Shown: positions 15,878-23,950 of the stretch, in pieces
Numbering within the stretch: the first letter of the stretch is position 1
How the letters are laid out: each line of letters begins with the position of its first letter
Origin: Bacteroidales bacterium UBA1205
GTDB lineage: Bacteria; Bacteroidota; Bacteroidia; Bacteroidales; WCHB1-69
NCBI GenBank assembly: GCA_002309615.1
Contig: DBXT01000067.1
Location: 1 to 64,000, forward strand
Reading direction: 5' to 3'
Length of the DNA stretch: 64,000 nt
Made by a program: the position numbers and the translations under genes
The notes under the pieces: model-generated
Database searches by the model: none
What the model was told of the DNA's origin: nothing
What the model saw: the letters and a program-made list of their open reading frames with translations, nothing else

Positions 15878-17094
15878 ATATATTGGTGTTCTATATCGTG
15901 ATTTTTTCTCAATGAAATTTCTATATCATATAACCTGTTCCGCAAAGCATTTAAACTTTGCAAAGGCATGGTGCTCATGTCGAAATCGGCTTCAAAGCAC
16001 GTCAATTCATCGGCTGAAGGATAATATTGTTCCAATAATGTTCGCAAATTTTCCTCACTGCTGCGAAAATGCTTTGCATGATAATAACGCAGATACTGAA
16101 ACTCCCGTAAAGCGTCCGCTTTTTGATGAAATAGTTTTGAAAATTGATTCACTGTTCTACTATTCTTTCTTAGTGCTTGTAAAAAATGTTGATTTTTGAA
16201 CATTTCTTTCAAAAAACAAAAATAATCGCTATCCATATCCTGCTCATATAATTGAGGGATAAGAAGATATGTCTGTTTGATTTTATCAAAACTTTCCGGA
16301 GCAAACACAGGATACGTATCCCATTGTGCCTGCATGTTTTTAACTATAGCCGGCCCCGTTCCGTAAGGAACTCTGTCAGATACCCTGTTGGCGGGATACA
16401 CCGCATAGGGACTATATAGCGAAACAGGTTTGCTTTTTGCCAATTTTTGTAAAAAGTAAAAATCCTCCCCCGACATTTGCGTATCAAAGCCTCCTACCGC
16501 TTTTGCCGACGATGCCCTACAGGCTATCACAGAACCTAAAGCGGTAAAAGCATAAGGCGAACCTATTCGTAACAAATTAATCAAATAAGTACGCATATAT
16601 ATTTCATAACGCAACATGGCTCTGTCTTGTGCCTCCATTCCTGACAATTGATGATAATACGGAGCACACAATGCACCTGACTTGCCTTGCAAATGCTGTA
16701 CTATATACTGCAAATAGCCTTTTTGCCAACAAGTGTCTGCATCCATGCTGACTATGACATCATCCGCTTTTGCCTCCGAGAGCACCCTTTGCATCAAAAC
16801 TCGACGAGCACAACCTACTCCTTGTTTTTTACCTTTCCAACCTTTATCGGGAGAAGCATAGTCCAAAACTTGCACCTTGTTTCCATAAGTGCTTTTTATA
16901 TATACTATCGTCTGCATGTTCGCTATACATACATCCTTTTTATCAGGTAAATGCCACCAATCGTCCGGCTGATTCACACATATGCTTATTTGCACGTTTG
17001 CCTCCACATTATCCTCCATGGCACAAGACAAAGCATGCGGTAAATAATCTGCCTCGTCCATTACAGGAATAATGATATATACGGTTTTTTGCAT
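15874..17094 (-). CDS. GT2 family glycosyltransferase
   Basis: The 406-residue protein starts at MQKTVYIIIPVMDEADYLP, the N-terminal beta-strand of GT-A folds. The metal-binding DXD is in VSMDADTCW near residue 115, and SGEDFYFLQKLAKSKP near 206 is the acceptor-side ED motif. The start at 17094 was chosen because a -7 box lies at 17113-17121, downstream of the alternative ATG at 17127. It is translationally coupled to the M16 protease. The transferred sugar and acceptor are unknown. Confidence 0.85.
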   Translation of the reverse strand: MQKTVYIIIPVMDEADYLPHALSCAMEDNVEANVQISICVNQPDDWWHLPDKKDVCIANMQTIVYIKSTYGNKVQVLDYASPDKGWKGKKQGVGCARRVLMQRVLSEAKADDVIVSMDADTCWQKGYLQYIVQHLQGKSGALCAPYYHQLSGMEAQDRAMLRYEIYMRTYLINLLRIGSPYAFTALGSVIACRASSAKAVGGFDTQMSGEDFYFLQKLAKSKPVSLYSPYAVYPANRVSDRVPYGTGPAIVKNMQAQWDTYPVFAPESFDKIKQTYLLIPQLYEQDMDSDYFCFLKEMFKNQHFLQALRKNSRTVNQFSKLFHQKADALREFQYLRYYHAKHFRSSEENLRTLLEQYYPSADELTCFEADFDMSTMPLQSLNALRNRLYDIEISLRKNHDIEHQYI

Positions 17095-17112
17095 TTTGTA
17101 TGAATAATAATA

Positions 17113-17121
17113 GCAAAAGTA
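17113..17121 (-). promoter_or_regulatory. -7 box of the GT2-M16 operon
   Basis: The minus strand reads TACTTTTGC. Together with the plus-strand box at 17167 it forms a compact divergent promoter region. Confidence 0.55.
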
Positions 17122-17166
17122 TATCATTTTTTAATACAAACTATCATTTAGGCTAAAAAAAAATTA

Positions 17167-17174
17167 TACCTTTG
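17167..17174 (+). promoter_or_regulatory. -7 box of gldH
   Basis: TACCTTTG fits the consensus and lies 49 bases before the gldH ATG at 17224. Confidence 0.55.
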
Positions 17175-17223
17175 TAACTATTGTTTTTACAAAATTTTAC
17201 ACTGATATTCAATACATTGGTAT

Positions 17224-17703
17224 ATGAGATTTCATAAATATATTGCATTGATTACTTTTAGTGCGTGCATCTTTGTTTTACAAGGGTGTTCTTCCCGTCA
17301 AAATGTAGAATACCAATATGTGTTTCCTGCCTCTATATGGAACCGTTTTGTTCCGGTGATAGACACTTTTTCCGTTTCCGACGCAGAAAAAGCATACGAC
17401 TTGGATATTTCCTTTAGCGTTTGGGACAATTTTGAACACAGCCTTATTCCGTTACAAATCATAATCACTTACCCCGACGGGCAAGAAAGTGTTTTTGTAA
17501 AATATATGTCTGTCCGCGACATTGAAGGCAAGCATTTGGGTGAGGCAAAAGGAGATGTCTGGACTATAAGTACCAACGTATTGCTTAATAGAACATTTCC
17601 TGCCCAAGGGGATTATGTTATCAACATTCAAAATCTTACCCAATATTACGATTTACCTAATGTTCATGCTGTAGCATACCGACTATATCCTCATAAACAA
17701 TAA
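17224..17703 (+). CDS. gldH: Gliding motility lipoprotein GldH
   Basis: The 159-residue protein is a lipoprotein with lipobox VLQGC (Cys at residue ~22). The mature part matches GldH: ASIWNRFVPVIDTFSV, YDLDISF, YPDGQESVFV, GEAKGDVWTI and NLTQYYDLPNVHAV. GldH is needed for gliding in Flavobacterium and is retained by non-gliding Bacteroidales, where its role is less clear. It has its own promoter and is followed after 8 bases by a barrel protein gene, probably in one transcript with pheT. Confidence 0.85.
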   Translation: MRFHKYIALITFSACIFVLQGCSSRQNVEYQYVFPASIWNRFVPVIDTFSVSDAEKAYDLDISFSVWDNFEHSLIPLQIIITYPDGQESVFVKYMSVRDIEGKHLGEAKGDVWTISTNVLLNRTFPAQGDYVINIQNLTQYYDLPNVHAVAYRLYPHKQ

Positions 17704-17711
17704 GTTATTCT

Positions 17712-18569
17712 ATGCAAAAAATAATTACCATCATTCTGATATTTGTTTATTCCTGTACCAATGCTCAATTTTATGATGCAGGGAGAAACTGGAATGTTGG
17801 TATTAATGTAGGTATAGACAGATTTTTCGGAGATGTATCTCCACAAAGCAACCCTATTTTTGCCAATCCCATCACTATAGATTTTTATAAAGACAGAAAT
17901 TTTGCCGTATCGGCTTATTTCGGTAAAGAAATCGCATCATTTTGGTTTGTTCGTATCAATGCACTTTATTGTAATTTGGGTGTAAAGAATTACACCTTGA
18001 AATTGCGGACAAAAATATCCCACATCCACGAGATATCCATGATACATAGTTTTGATATATTCGGTTGTTTTCCCCGGTGTAAGGATTTACAAAATTGGGA
18101 TTTGGTGCTTTCCATAGGCGTCGGCTGGCTGGGATACCGCAGCATACTCTATGAATTGGAGTCGGACAAAACCCTCTATTATGTACCCAATAGTTATTAC
18201 AAAGAATCGGGGGCTTTCAAATATGTGGTAAGCATGCCTTTCGGCATAGGTTTCGGATACCAATTTGCCCGCAACTGGAAATTCAATTTTGCCACTAATT
18301 ATCGATGGATTAATGACGACCTTTTTGACGCCTGCTCTTCTGACAAAAAAAAAATGGAAGGATTCGCTTTTTTACAAGTCGGATTCCAATATTTTTTTCA
18401 TTTCAAAACCACAGCACGCAATACCGAAGACGACTATGCTTTAGAACGAAGGTCTCCGAATTATCAATATAAGAAAAATCAACTTAAAAACGGTTATGCA
18501 CCTGTTAACAACAAAAGAAAATCCGGTGCTGACTATAAAACATATCATAAAAAAAATAGAAGAAGTTAA
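17712..18569 (+). CDS. Outer-membrane protein, unknown function
   Basis: The 285-residue protein has a signal peptide (MQKIITIILIFVYSCTNAQ). The mature part contains alternating strands typical of an outer-membrane barrel (WNVGINVGIDRFFGDVSPQS, FGIGFGYQFARNWKFNFAT, GFAFLQVGFQYFFHF) and a positively charged, probably disordered tail of about 50 residues. The position after gldH hints at an envelope role. No named family is recognised. Confidence 0.6.
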   Translation: MQKIITIILIFVYSCTNAQFYDAGRNWNVGINVGIDRFFGDVSPQSNPIFANPITIDFYKDRNFAVSAYFGKEIASFWFVRINALYCNLGVKNYTLKLRTKISHIHEISMIHSFDIFGCFPRCKDLQNWDLVLSIGVGWLGYRSILYELESDKTLYYVPNSYYKESGAFKYVVSMPFGIGFGYQFARNWKFNFATNYRWINDDLFDACSSDKKKMEGFAFLQVGFQYFFHFKTTARNTEDDYALERRSPNYQYKKNQLKNGYAPVNNKRKSGADYKTYHKKNRRS

Positions 18570-18587
18570 TACAAAAATTGCTATAAG

Positions 18588-21047
18588 ATGAAAATTTCAT
18601 ACAATTGGATTAAAAGCTATATCAATATCAATTTACCGGCCGATGAGGCTGCCGATTTGCTCACCGGTTGCGGCTTGGAAGTGGAGATGACCGAAAACAG
18701 ACAATCCGTTCTCGGAGGATTGGAAGGACTCAAAATAGGAAAAGTGCTCACTTGTGAAAAGCACCCCGATTCGGACCATTTGCATATTACCACTGTGGAT
18801 ACGGGAGAAGAACGAGCTTTAAATATAGTATGCGGAGCTCCCAATGTTGCCGCCGGACAATATGTTGTTGTAGCCTGCATAGGCACCACACTATACCCTG
18901 TCAACGGAGAACCTTTCAAAATAAAAAAAGCTAAAATAAGAGGAGTGGAATCGGAAGGCATGTTGTGTGCAGAAGATGAAATAGGCTTGGGTAATGCTCA
19001 TGACGGCATTATAGTATTACCTGACAGTCCTGCTGTAGGCACACCGGCTAAAGATTATTATCACATAGAAAACGACACCATATTTGAAATAGGACTCACA
19101 CCCAATCGTTCCGATGCCACATCACACATTGGAGTTGCCCGTGATTTACTTGCGGTATACAATCTTAAATACCACCAAAATTTACCGCTTAACTATCCCG
19201 ACACCACTGCTTTCAAAGGTTCATTTCAACCTTACATATCGGTACAAGTGGAAGACACCAAGGCGTGTCCCCGCTACACAGGATTGTGCATCAAAAACGT
19301 AAAAATAGCCGATTCGCCTCAATGGTTGCAAAACAAATTAAAAGCCATAGGCATACGCCCCATCAACAATGTGGTGGACGTTACCCAATTTGTACTTTTT
19401 GAATATGGCCAACCCCTGCATGCTTTTGATGCCGATACCATCATAGGCAACCAAGTGATAGTAAAAAAAGCTAATGAAGGCGATGTATTTGTTACCTTAG
19501 ACGGATTGGAACGCAAACTCAGCAGCCAAGACCTTATGATATGCAACCCCAAAGAGCCCATGTGCATGGCAGGCGTATTCGGGGGAATACATTCAGGCAT
19601 TACGGAAAACAGCACCAATGTATTTTTGGAAAGTGCTTATTTTAATCCTGTGTGCATACGTAAAACATCCAAACGACACGGCTTAAAAACCGATGCTTCG
19701 TTCCGTTACGAAAGAGGCTGCGATCCTCAAATAACCGTCAAAGCCATACAAAGAGCGGCATTGCTGATACAAGAACTTGCCGGAGGTGAAATTTCGGAGA
19801 TTATTGACAACTATCCCCAACCTATAGATTGTTGCACCATCACCCTTTCTTTCAAAAGATTATGCCAACTGGTAGGAAAACAAATAGCACCCGAAGAAAT
19901 CATCCGCACACTCAAAGCCATAGAAATAGAAGCCGTTTGTGTTGATAAAGAAAAAGCATGTTTTCGCATACCCTCCAATAAAGTGGATGTTACTCGCGAA
20001 GCTGACTTGATAGAAGAATTTTTACGTATTTATGGCTATAACAACGTCGCCATACCCGAATATTTGAATTATTCGCTTGCCTTTTTACCGCAAGACAACA
20101 CCATACCCGTAAAAGAATCCATATCCGGCTATTTGAGCAACAACGGCTTTTACGAAGTGATGAACAACTCGCTTACCAAATCAGAATATGCCGAAAAATT
20201 CAACTTTATCAACAAAGAAGAAAGCATCAGCATGCTCAATCCTTTGAGCCGTGATTTACAAAACATGCGACAAACACTGCTCTTTGGAGGTTTGGAAAAT
20301 ATTATCCATAACATTAACCACGGCAACGAAAACATAAAGATATATGAATTCGGCAAAACATATCACAAAAACCCCAATGCCCAAAACGAAGACGTTACCG
20401 AACGGTATAAAGAAGAACAAAAATTAGCCCTTTGGATAAGCGGTAAAAAACAACATGAATCTTGGCAGGAAAAACAAACCGACACCGACTTTTTCTTTGC
20501 TAAAAACATGTTGGAAAATGCACTCATGAGAATACATGTGAACATACGTTCCCTGCACACAGAGCCGGATAGCAATCACGCTTATCTTAACAATGCCCTG
20601 CAATACAACGCCAACAATAAAACGGTTGCTATAGTGGGAGAAGTAAAACCGGAAGTGCTGAAATATTTTGATATCAAACAAAATGTATTCTATGCCGAAG
20701 TGGATTGCCTTGTACTACAGAAAATACAACAGAACAACAAAATAGTGTTTGAAGATTTGAACAAATTCCCCGAAGTGAATCGCGACCTTGCATTGTTGAT
20801 AGACAAAAACATTACCTACGAACAAATAGAACAAGTCAGCTTCCGTACAGAAAAACGCTATTTGAAGTCTATGAACTTGTTTGACGTATATCAAGGTAAA
20901 AATTTGGATGCAGGCAAAAAATCGTATGCCATCCGCTATGTGTTAAGCAATAAAGAAAAAACGCTTACCAATGACGAAATCACCCGCATTATGGATAAAC
21001 TGGTAGCTGCATACGAAAGAGAACTGAATGCCAAATTGCGTTCATAA
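18588..21047 (+). CDS. pheT: Phenylalanyl-tRNA synthetase beta subunit
   Basis: The 819-residue protein has the full-length PheT layout: N-terminal MKISYNWIKSYI, an EMAP/tRNA-binding domain near 42-150 (KHPDSDHLHITTVDTG, NIVCGAPNV), the B3/B4 editing region (LGNAHDGI, GLTPNRSDATSH, RPINNVVDVTQFVLFEYGQP), B5 (RYERGCDP region onward) and the C-terminal ferredoxin-fold anticodon-binding domain (FPEVNRDLALLID). It charges tRNA-Phe together with PheS, which is not in this window. The distance from the barrel gene is 18 bases. Confidence 0.96.
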   Translation: MKISYNWIKSYININLPADEAADLLTGCGLEVEMTENRQSVLGGLEGLKIGKVLTCEKHPDSDHLHITTVDTGEERALNIVCGAPNVAAGQYVVVACIGTTLYPVNGEPFKIKKAKIRGVESEGMLCAEDEIGLGNAHDGIIVLPDSPAVGTPAKDYYHIENDTIFEIGLTPNRSDATSHIGVARDLLAVYNLKYHQNLPLNYPDTTAFKGSFQPYISVQVEDTKACPRYTGLCIKNVKIADSPQWLQNKLKAIGIRPINNVVDVTQFVLFEYGQPLHAFDADTIIGNQVIVKKANEGDVFVTLDGLERKLSSQDLMICNPKEPMCMAGVFGGIHSGITENSTNVFLESAYFNPVCIRKTSKRHGLKTDASFRYERGCDPQITVKAIQRAALLIQELAGGEISEIIDNYPQPIDCCTITLSFKRLCQLVGKQIAPEEIIRTLKAIEIEAVCVDKEKACFRIPSNKVDVTREADLIEEFLRIYGYNNVAIPEYLNYSLAFLPQDNTIPVKESISGYLSNNGFYEVMNNSLTKSEYAEKFNFINKEESISMLNPLSRDLQNMRQTLLFGGLENIIHNINHGNENIKIYEFGKTYHKNPNAQNEDVTERYKEEQKLALWISGKKQHESWQEKQTDTDFFFAKNMLENALMRIHVNIRSLHTEPDSNHAYLNNALQYNANNKTVAIVGEVKPEVLKYFDIKQNVFYAEVDCLVLQKIQQNNKIVFEDLNKFPEVNRDLALLIDKNITYEQIEQVSFRTEKRYLKSMNLFDVYQGKNLDAGKKSYAIRYVLSNKEKTLTNDEITRIMDKLVAAYERELNAKLRS

Positions 21048-21063
21048 ACATTATATTCTTACT

Positions 21064-22056
21064 ATGCATATTCCAAAGCAATATCGCAAAATTATCCTTT
21101 TGGATATAATTGTTCTGCACCTCATATTGGGAACATTATGGGTAATCGGCCTGCAAGTTTGCCGCATACGGTGGTGGATTACGCTTATTCTCTGCTTGGT
21201 GATAAGCATCATACTCTCTGTGCTACTTGCCGGATACACATGGAAAAAAATTCATTCATCCGATAAACAGAATAACACTCCCGAAGAAACAGACAACCAT
21301 AAGCAAGATACTTTGGAATATATGAAAGCCAAAGAGAATGAAATACAACAATTGAAAAAATTGGAACACTATCGTAAAGAATTCTTAGGCAATGTAGCAC
21401 ACGAGCTTAAAACACCGCTCACTTCCATACAAGGACAAATACTTACCCTTCTTGACGGAGGCATTTATGATGACAATATCAATATCAACTATTTGCAGCG
21501 AAGTGCCTTCAACATAGACCGTATGATAAGCGTGGTCAACGATTTGGATGAAATATCCAAACTTGAATACGACCGCTACCAATTGAAAATGGAAAATTTC
21601 AATATCAGTACGCTGATAGATGAAGTATCGGATACCCTTGAGGTAAAAGCCAACAAGTTGGGCGTTAAAATCATTACCGACTTTAATCGTGATCAATCCT
21701 ATGTGGTGAATGCCGATAAAGACAATATACGGAAAGTATTGGTAAACCTTATTGACAACGCTATAAAATACAATGACAAAGAAAACGGAGAAGTACGCAT
21801 ACGAATAGCCGATAACGACTCCACCTATCAAATTACCATTGCAGACAACGGCATAGGTATAGACAATCAATATTTGCCTCGTATATTTGAACGTTTTTTT
21901 AGAGTTGATAAAGACCGCTCCCGCAAAACAGGTGGTTCGGGATTGGGATTGGCTATTGTTAAACATGTAATAGACGCACATAATCAAACCCTTAACGTAG
22001 AAAGCACACTCGGTTCGGGTTCCGCTTTCAGCTTTACGCTACAAAAAGGAAAGTAA
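21064..22056 (+). CDS. Orphan membrane sensor histidine kinase
   Basis: The 330-residue protein has two N-terminal hydrophobic helices (residues ~9-30 and 37-58) joined by only a few residues, so there is almost no extracytoplasmic sensor. A short coiled linker leads to the H-box VAHELKTPLTSIQG (phospho-His near residue 119). The N box NLIDNAIKYN, G1 DNGIGI, F box and G2 GGSGLGLAIV follow. No response regulator is adjacent. The ATG at 21064 was preferred to one inside pheT because it follows the pheT stop and opens just before the first helix. Partner and signal are unknown. Confidence 0.85.
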   Translation: MHIPKQYRKIILLDIIVLHLILGTLWVIGLQVCRIRWWITLILCLVISIILSVLLAGYTWKKIHSSDKQNNTPEETDNHKQDTLEYMKAKENEIQQLKKLEHYRKEFLGNVAHELKTPLTSIQGQILTLLDGGIYDDNININYLQRSAFNIDRMISVVNDLDEISKLEYDRYQLKMENFNISTLIDEVSDTLEVKANKLGVKIITDFNRDQSYVVNADKDNIRKVLVNLIDNAIKYNDKENGEVRIRIADNDSTYQITIADNGIGIDNQYLPRIFERFFRVDKDRSRKTGGSGLGLAIVKHVIDAHNQTLNVESTLGSGSAFSFTLQKGK

Positions 22057-22180
22057 TTATAATGAAACAAAAAATAGATAAAAAAATAAAGCATACTGCT
22101 ATAAATAGTATTTTTTTCCTTATCTATACAATAAAACCATATTTTGACGTTTAAATTTTATATCAAAACATCAAACGAAC

Positions 22181-23344
22181 ATGAACAAATGGTGTAAATT
22201 TTTACTTTTGATAACGATTATATGTTGTTGCATGGTAAATTATGCTATAAATATAAAAGTTCGTTTACTTTCCGAATATGAACCATCTTCTATAGTGGTT
22301 GCCACCATATCGGGAAAATACAACCTTATCTGCGACAACAATCGTATTGCCGAAAGTCTGGAAGTCGGCAATGCCGTACAATTATCGTATTACGAAGGCA
22401 AAATAAAAGTAGAACGTGGTATAGAACTTATCGGCACCTTTAACGAAGTGGAATTTATAGGTGCTAAATACAACAATGTATTCTCTCTCAAAGGAGATAT
22501 ATTGCCTAAAGAACGTGTTTACGAAGAAAATCTTAAAGTAAATATCATCGGAAAATCACTGCTTTTGGTCAACAATATAGGTTTGGAAAAATATGTTGCC
22601 GGTGTAGTTCAATCGGAAGTTTTCGGTAGTTCCACCGATGTGGAATTTTTCAAAATTCAAGCCATTGCCTCCCGCACCTATTGCTTGGCCAACCTTAACA
22701 GACATATACGCCAACGTTATAATGTATGCGATGCCGTACATTGCCAATCGTACAAAGGTCGTTGCACCCAACCCGATATTCTGCGTGCCACCTACGAAAC
22801 TTTTAACGATGTGATAGTGGACTCTGCCAACAAATTAATATCTCCCGCCTATCATTCCAATAGCGGAGGTATGACAGAATCTGCCGGCAATTTATGGCAA
22901 TACGACATTCCTTATCTGCAATCCAAGGTGGATAGTTTCAGTATAGGTGCCCGTAATTACGAATGGGATAAAATATTGCCCAAACGGTTGTGGATAGATT
23001 ATTTTGTACAAAAATACGGAGACCGCTACGCTCATGACGGAGAATACCAACAAGCCATACTCAATTGGGCTCAACCGGTAAGACAATCGCACTGGGTAGT
23101 GGGTTCGGATACCATACTTACCAAAGAAATACGCTCCTATTTCAAGCTACGCTCCGCCTTTTTTTCCGTCAGCACCCAAGGCGATAATGTATATCTCAAA
23201 GGCAAAGGTTATGGTCATGGTGTAGGACTTAGCCAAGAAGGTGCCATAGAAATGGTGAAACAAGGCTATAGCTGTGACGAAATTTTATGTTTTTATTTCA
23301 ACAACGTTCGCGTTATTAAATACACCGAAATCATAGACTTATAG
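22181..23344 (+). CDS. SpoIID/LytB domain protein
   Basis: The 387-residue protein has an N-terminal hydrophobic segment (LLLITIICCCMVNYAI) and the SpoIID/LytB domain: LEKYVAGVVQSEVF near residue 135, QAIASRTYCLANL, YHSNSGGMTESAGNLW and GYGHGVGLSQEGAIEM near 345. SpoIID of Bacillus cleaves peptidoglycan glycan strands lacking stem peptides. In Bacteroidetes, homologues presumably act on the cell wall, although no sporulation occurs. The catalytic Glu is probably the one in QSEVF. It is one base from the DUF456 gene, so they are co-transcribed. Confidence 0.88.
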   Translation: MNKWCKFLLLITIICCCMVNYAINIKVRLLSEYEPSSIVVATISGKYNLICDNNRIAESLEVGNAVQLSYYEGKIKVERGIELIGTFNEVEFIGAKYNNVFSLKGDILPKERVYEENLKVNIIGKSLLLVNNIGLEKYVAGVVQSEVFGSSTDVEFFKIQAIASRTYCLANLNRHIRQRYNVCDAVHCQSYKGRCTQPDILRATYETFNDVIVDSANKLISPAYHSNSGGMTESAGNLWQYDIPYLQSKVDSFSIGARNYEWDKILPKRLWIDYFVQKYGDRYAHDGEYQQAILNWAQPVRQSHWVVGSDTILTKEIRSYFKLRSAFFSVSTQGDNVYLKGKGYGHGVGLSQEGAIEMVKQGYSCDEILCFYFNNVRVIKYTEIIDL

Positions 23345-23345
23345 T

Positions 23346-23825
23346 ATGACCGTATCTATTATACTCCTGATAGTTGCCGCACTTTGTCTTATCATAGGAT
23401 TGGCAGGATGTATTATTCCCGTTATTCCGGGGCCTCCTATTGCCTTTATCGGTATCATACTTCTACAATGTACTTCATATGCCATCTCTTGGCCGCTGTT
23501 TGTCTCTTTGGCCATAATAGCAATAATTGTTACCATCGTCGATTACCTTATTCCCGGCTTGAGCACCAGAAAATTCGGAGGAAGCAAAGCCGGCTCCATC
23601 GGCTGTTTTTTGGGAACCATTGCAGGACTATTTGTCTTTCCTCCTTTTGGCATTATTATCATGCCGCTATTAGGAGCCTTGGCGGGAGAATTTATCAACC
23701 AAACCCCTGCTCCCGACATGTTTAAAGCCGCATTAGGAGCTTTTATAGGTTTTCTTACCGGCATAGCCATGAAATTGGGGGTGTGCATAGCGTTTATTGT
23801 TATATTTGTGTGTGCTTTGATATAA
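23346..23825 (+). CDS. DUF456 membrane protein
   Basis: The 159-residue protein has four to five glycine-rich hydrophobic helices and the DUF456 hallmark CIIPVIPGPPIAFIGIILLQ near residues 22-42. A second repeat, LFVFPPFGIIIMPLLGALAG, lies near 97-117. The function of the family is unknown. It follows the SpoIID gene directly. Confidence 0.85.
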   Translation: MTVSIILLIVAALCLIIGLAGCIIPVIPGPPIAFIGIILLQCTSYAISWPLFVSLAIIAIIVTIVDYLIPGLSTRKFGGSKAGSIGCFLGTIAGLFVFPPFGIIIMPLLGALAGEFINQTPAPDMFKAALGAFIGFLTGIAMKLGVCIAFIVIFVCALI

Positions 23826-23917
23826 GCTCTATCGCTTGTTTAAACCCATCGTTTTGCCGGTAAACAATACTTTCCCGCCGATTTTTATTCATTTGTATAC
23901 CACAACCAAAAAAATGC

Positions 23918-23925
23918 TATCTTTG
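23918..23925 (+). promoter_or_regulatory. -7 box of polA
   Basis: TATCTTTG lies 25 bases before the polA start. A TTTG at 23892-23895 could serve as the -33 element. Confidence 0.5.
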
Positions 23926-23950
23926 TAGTTTACTTAATATATAATACTTA

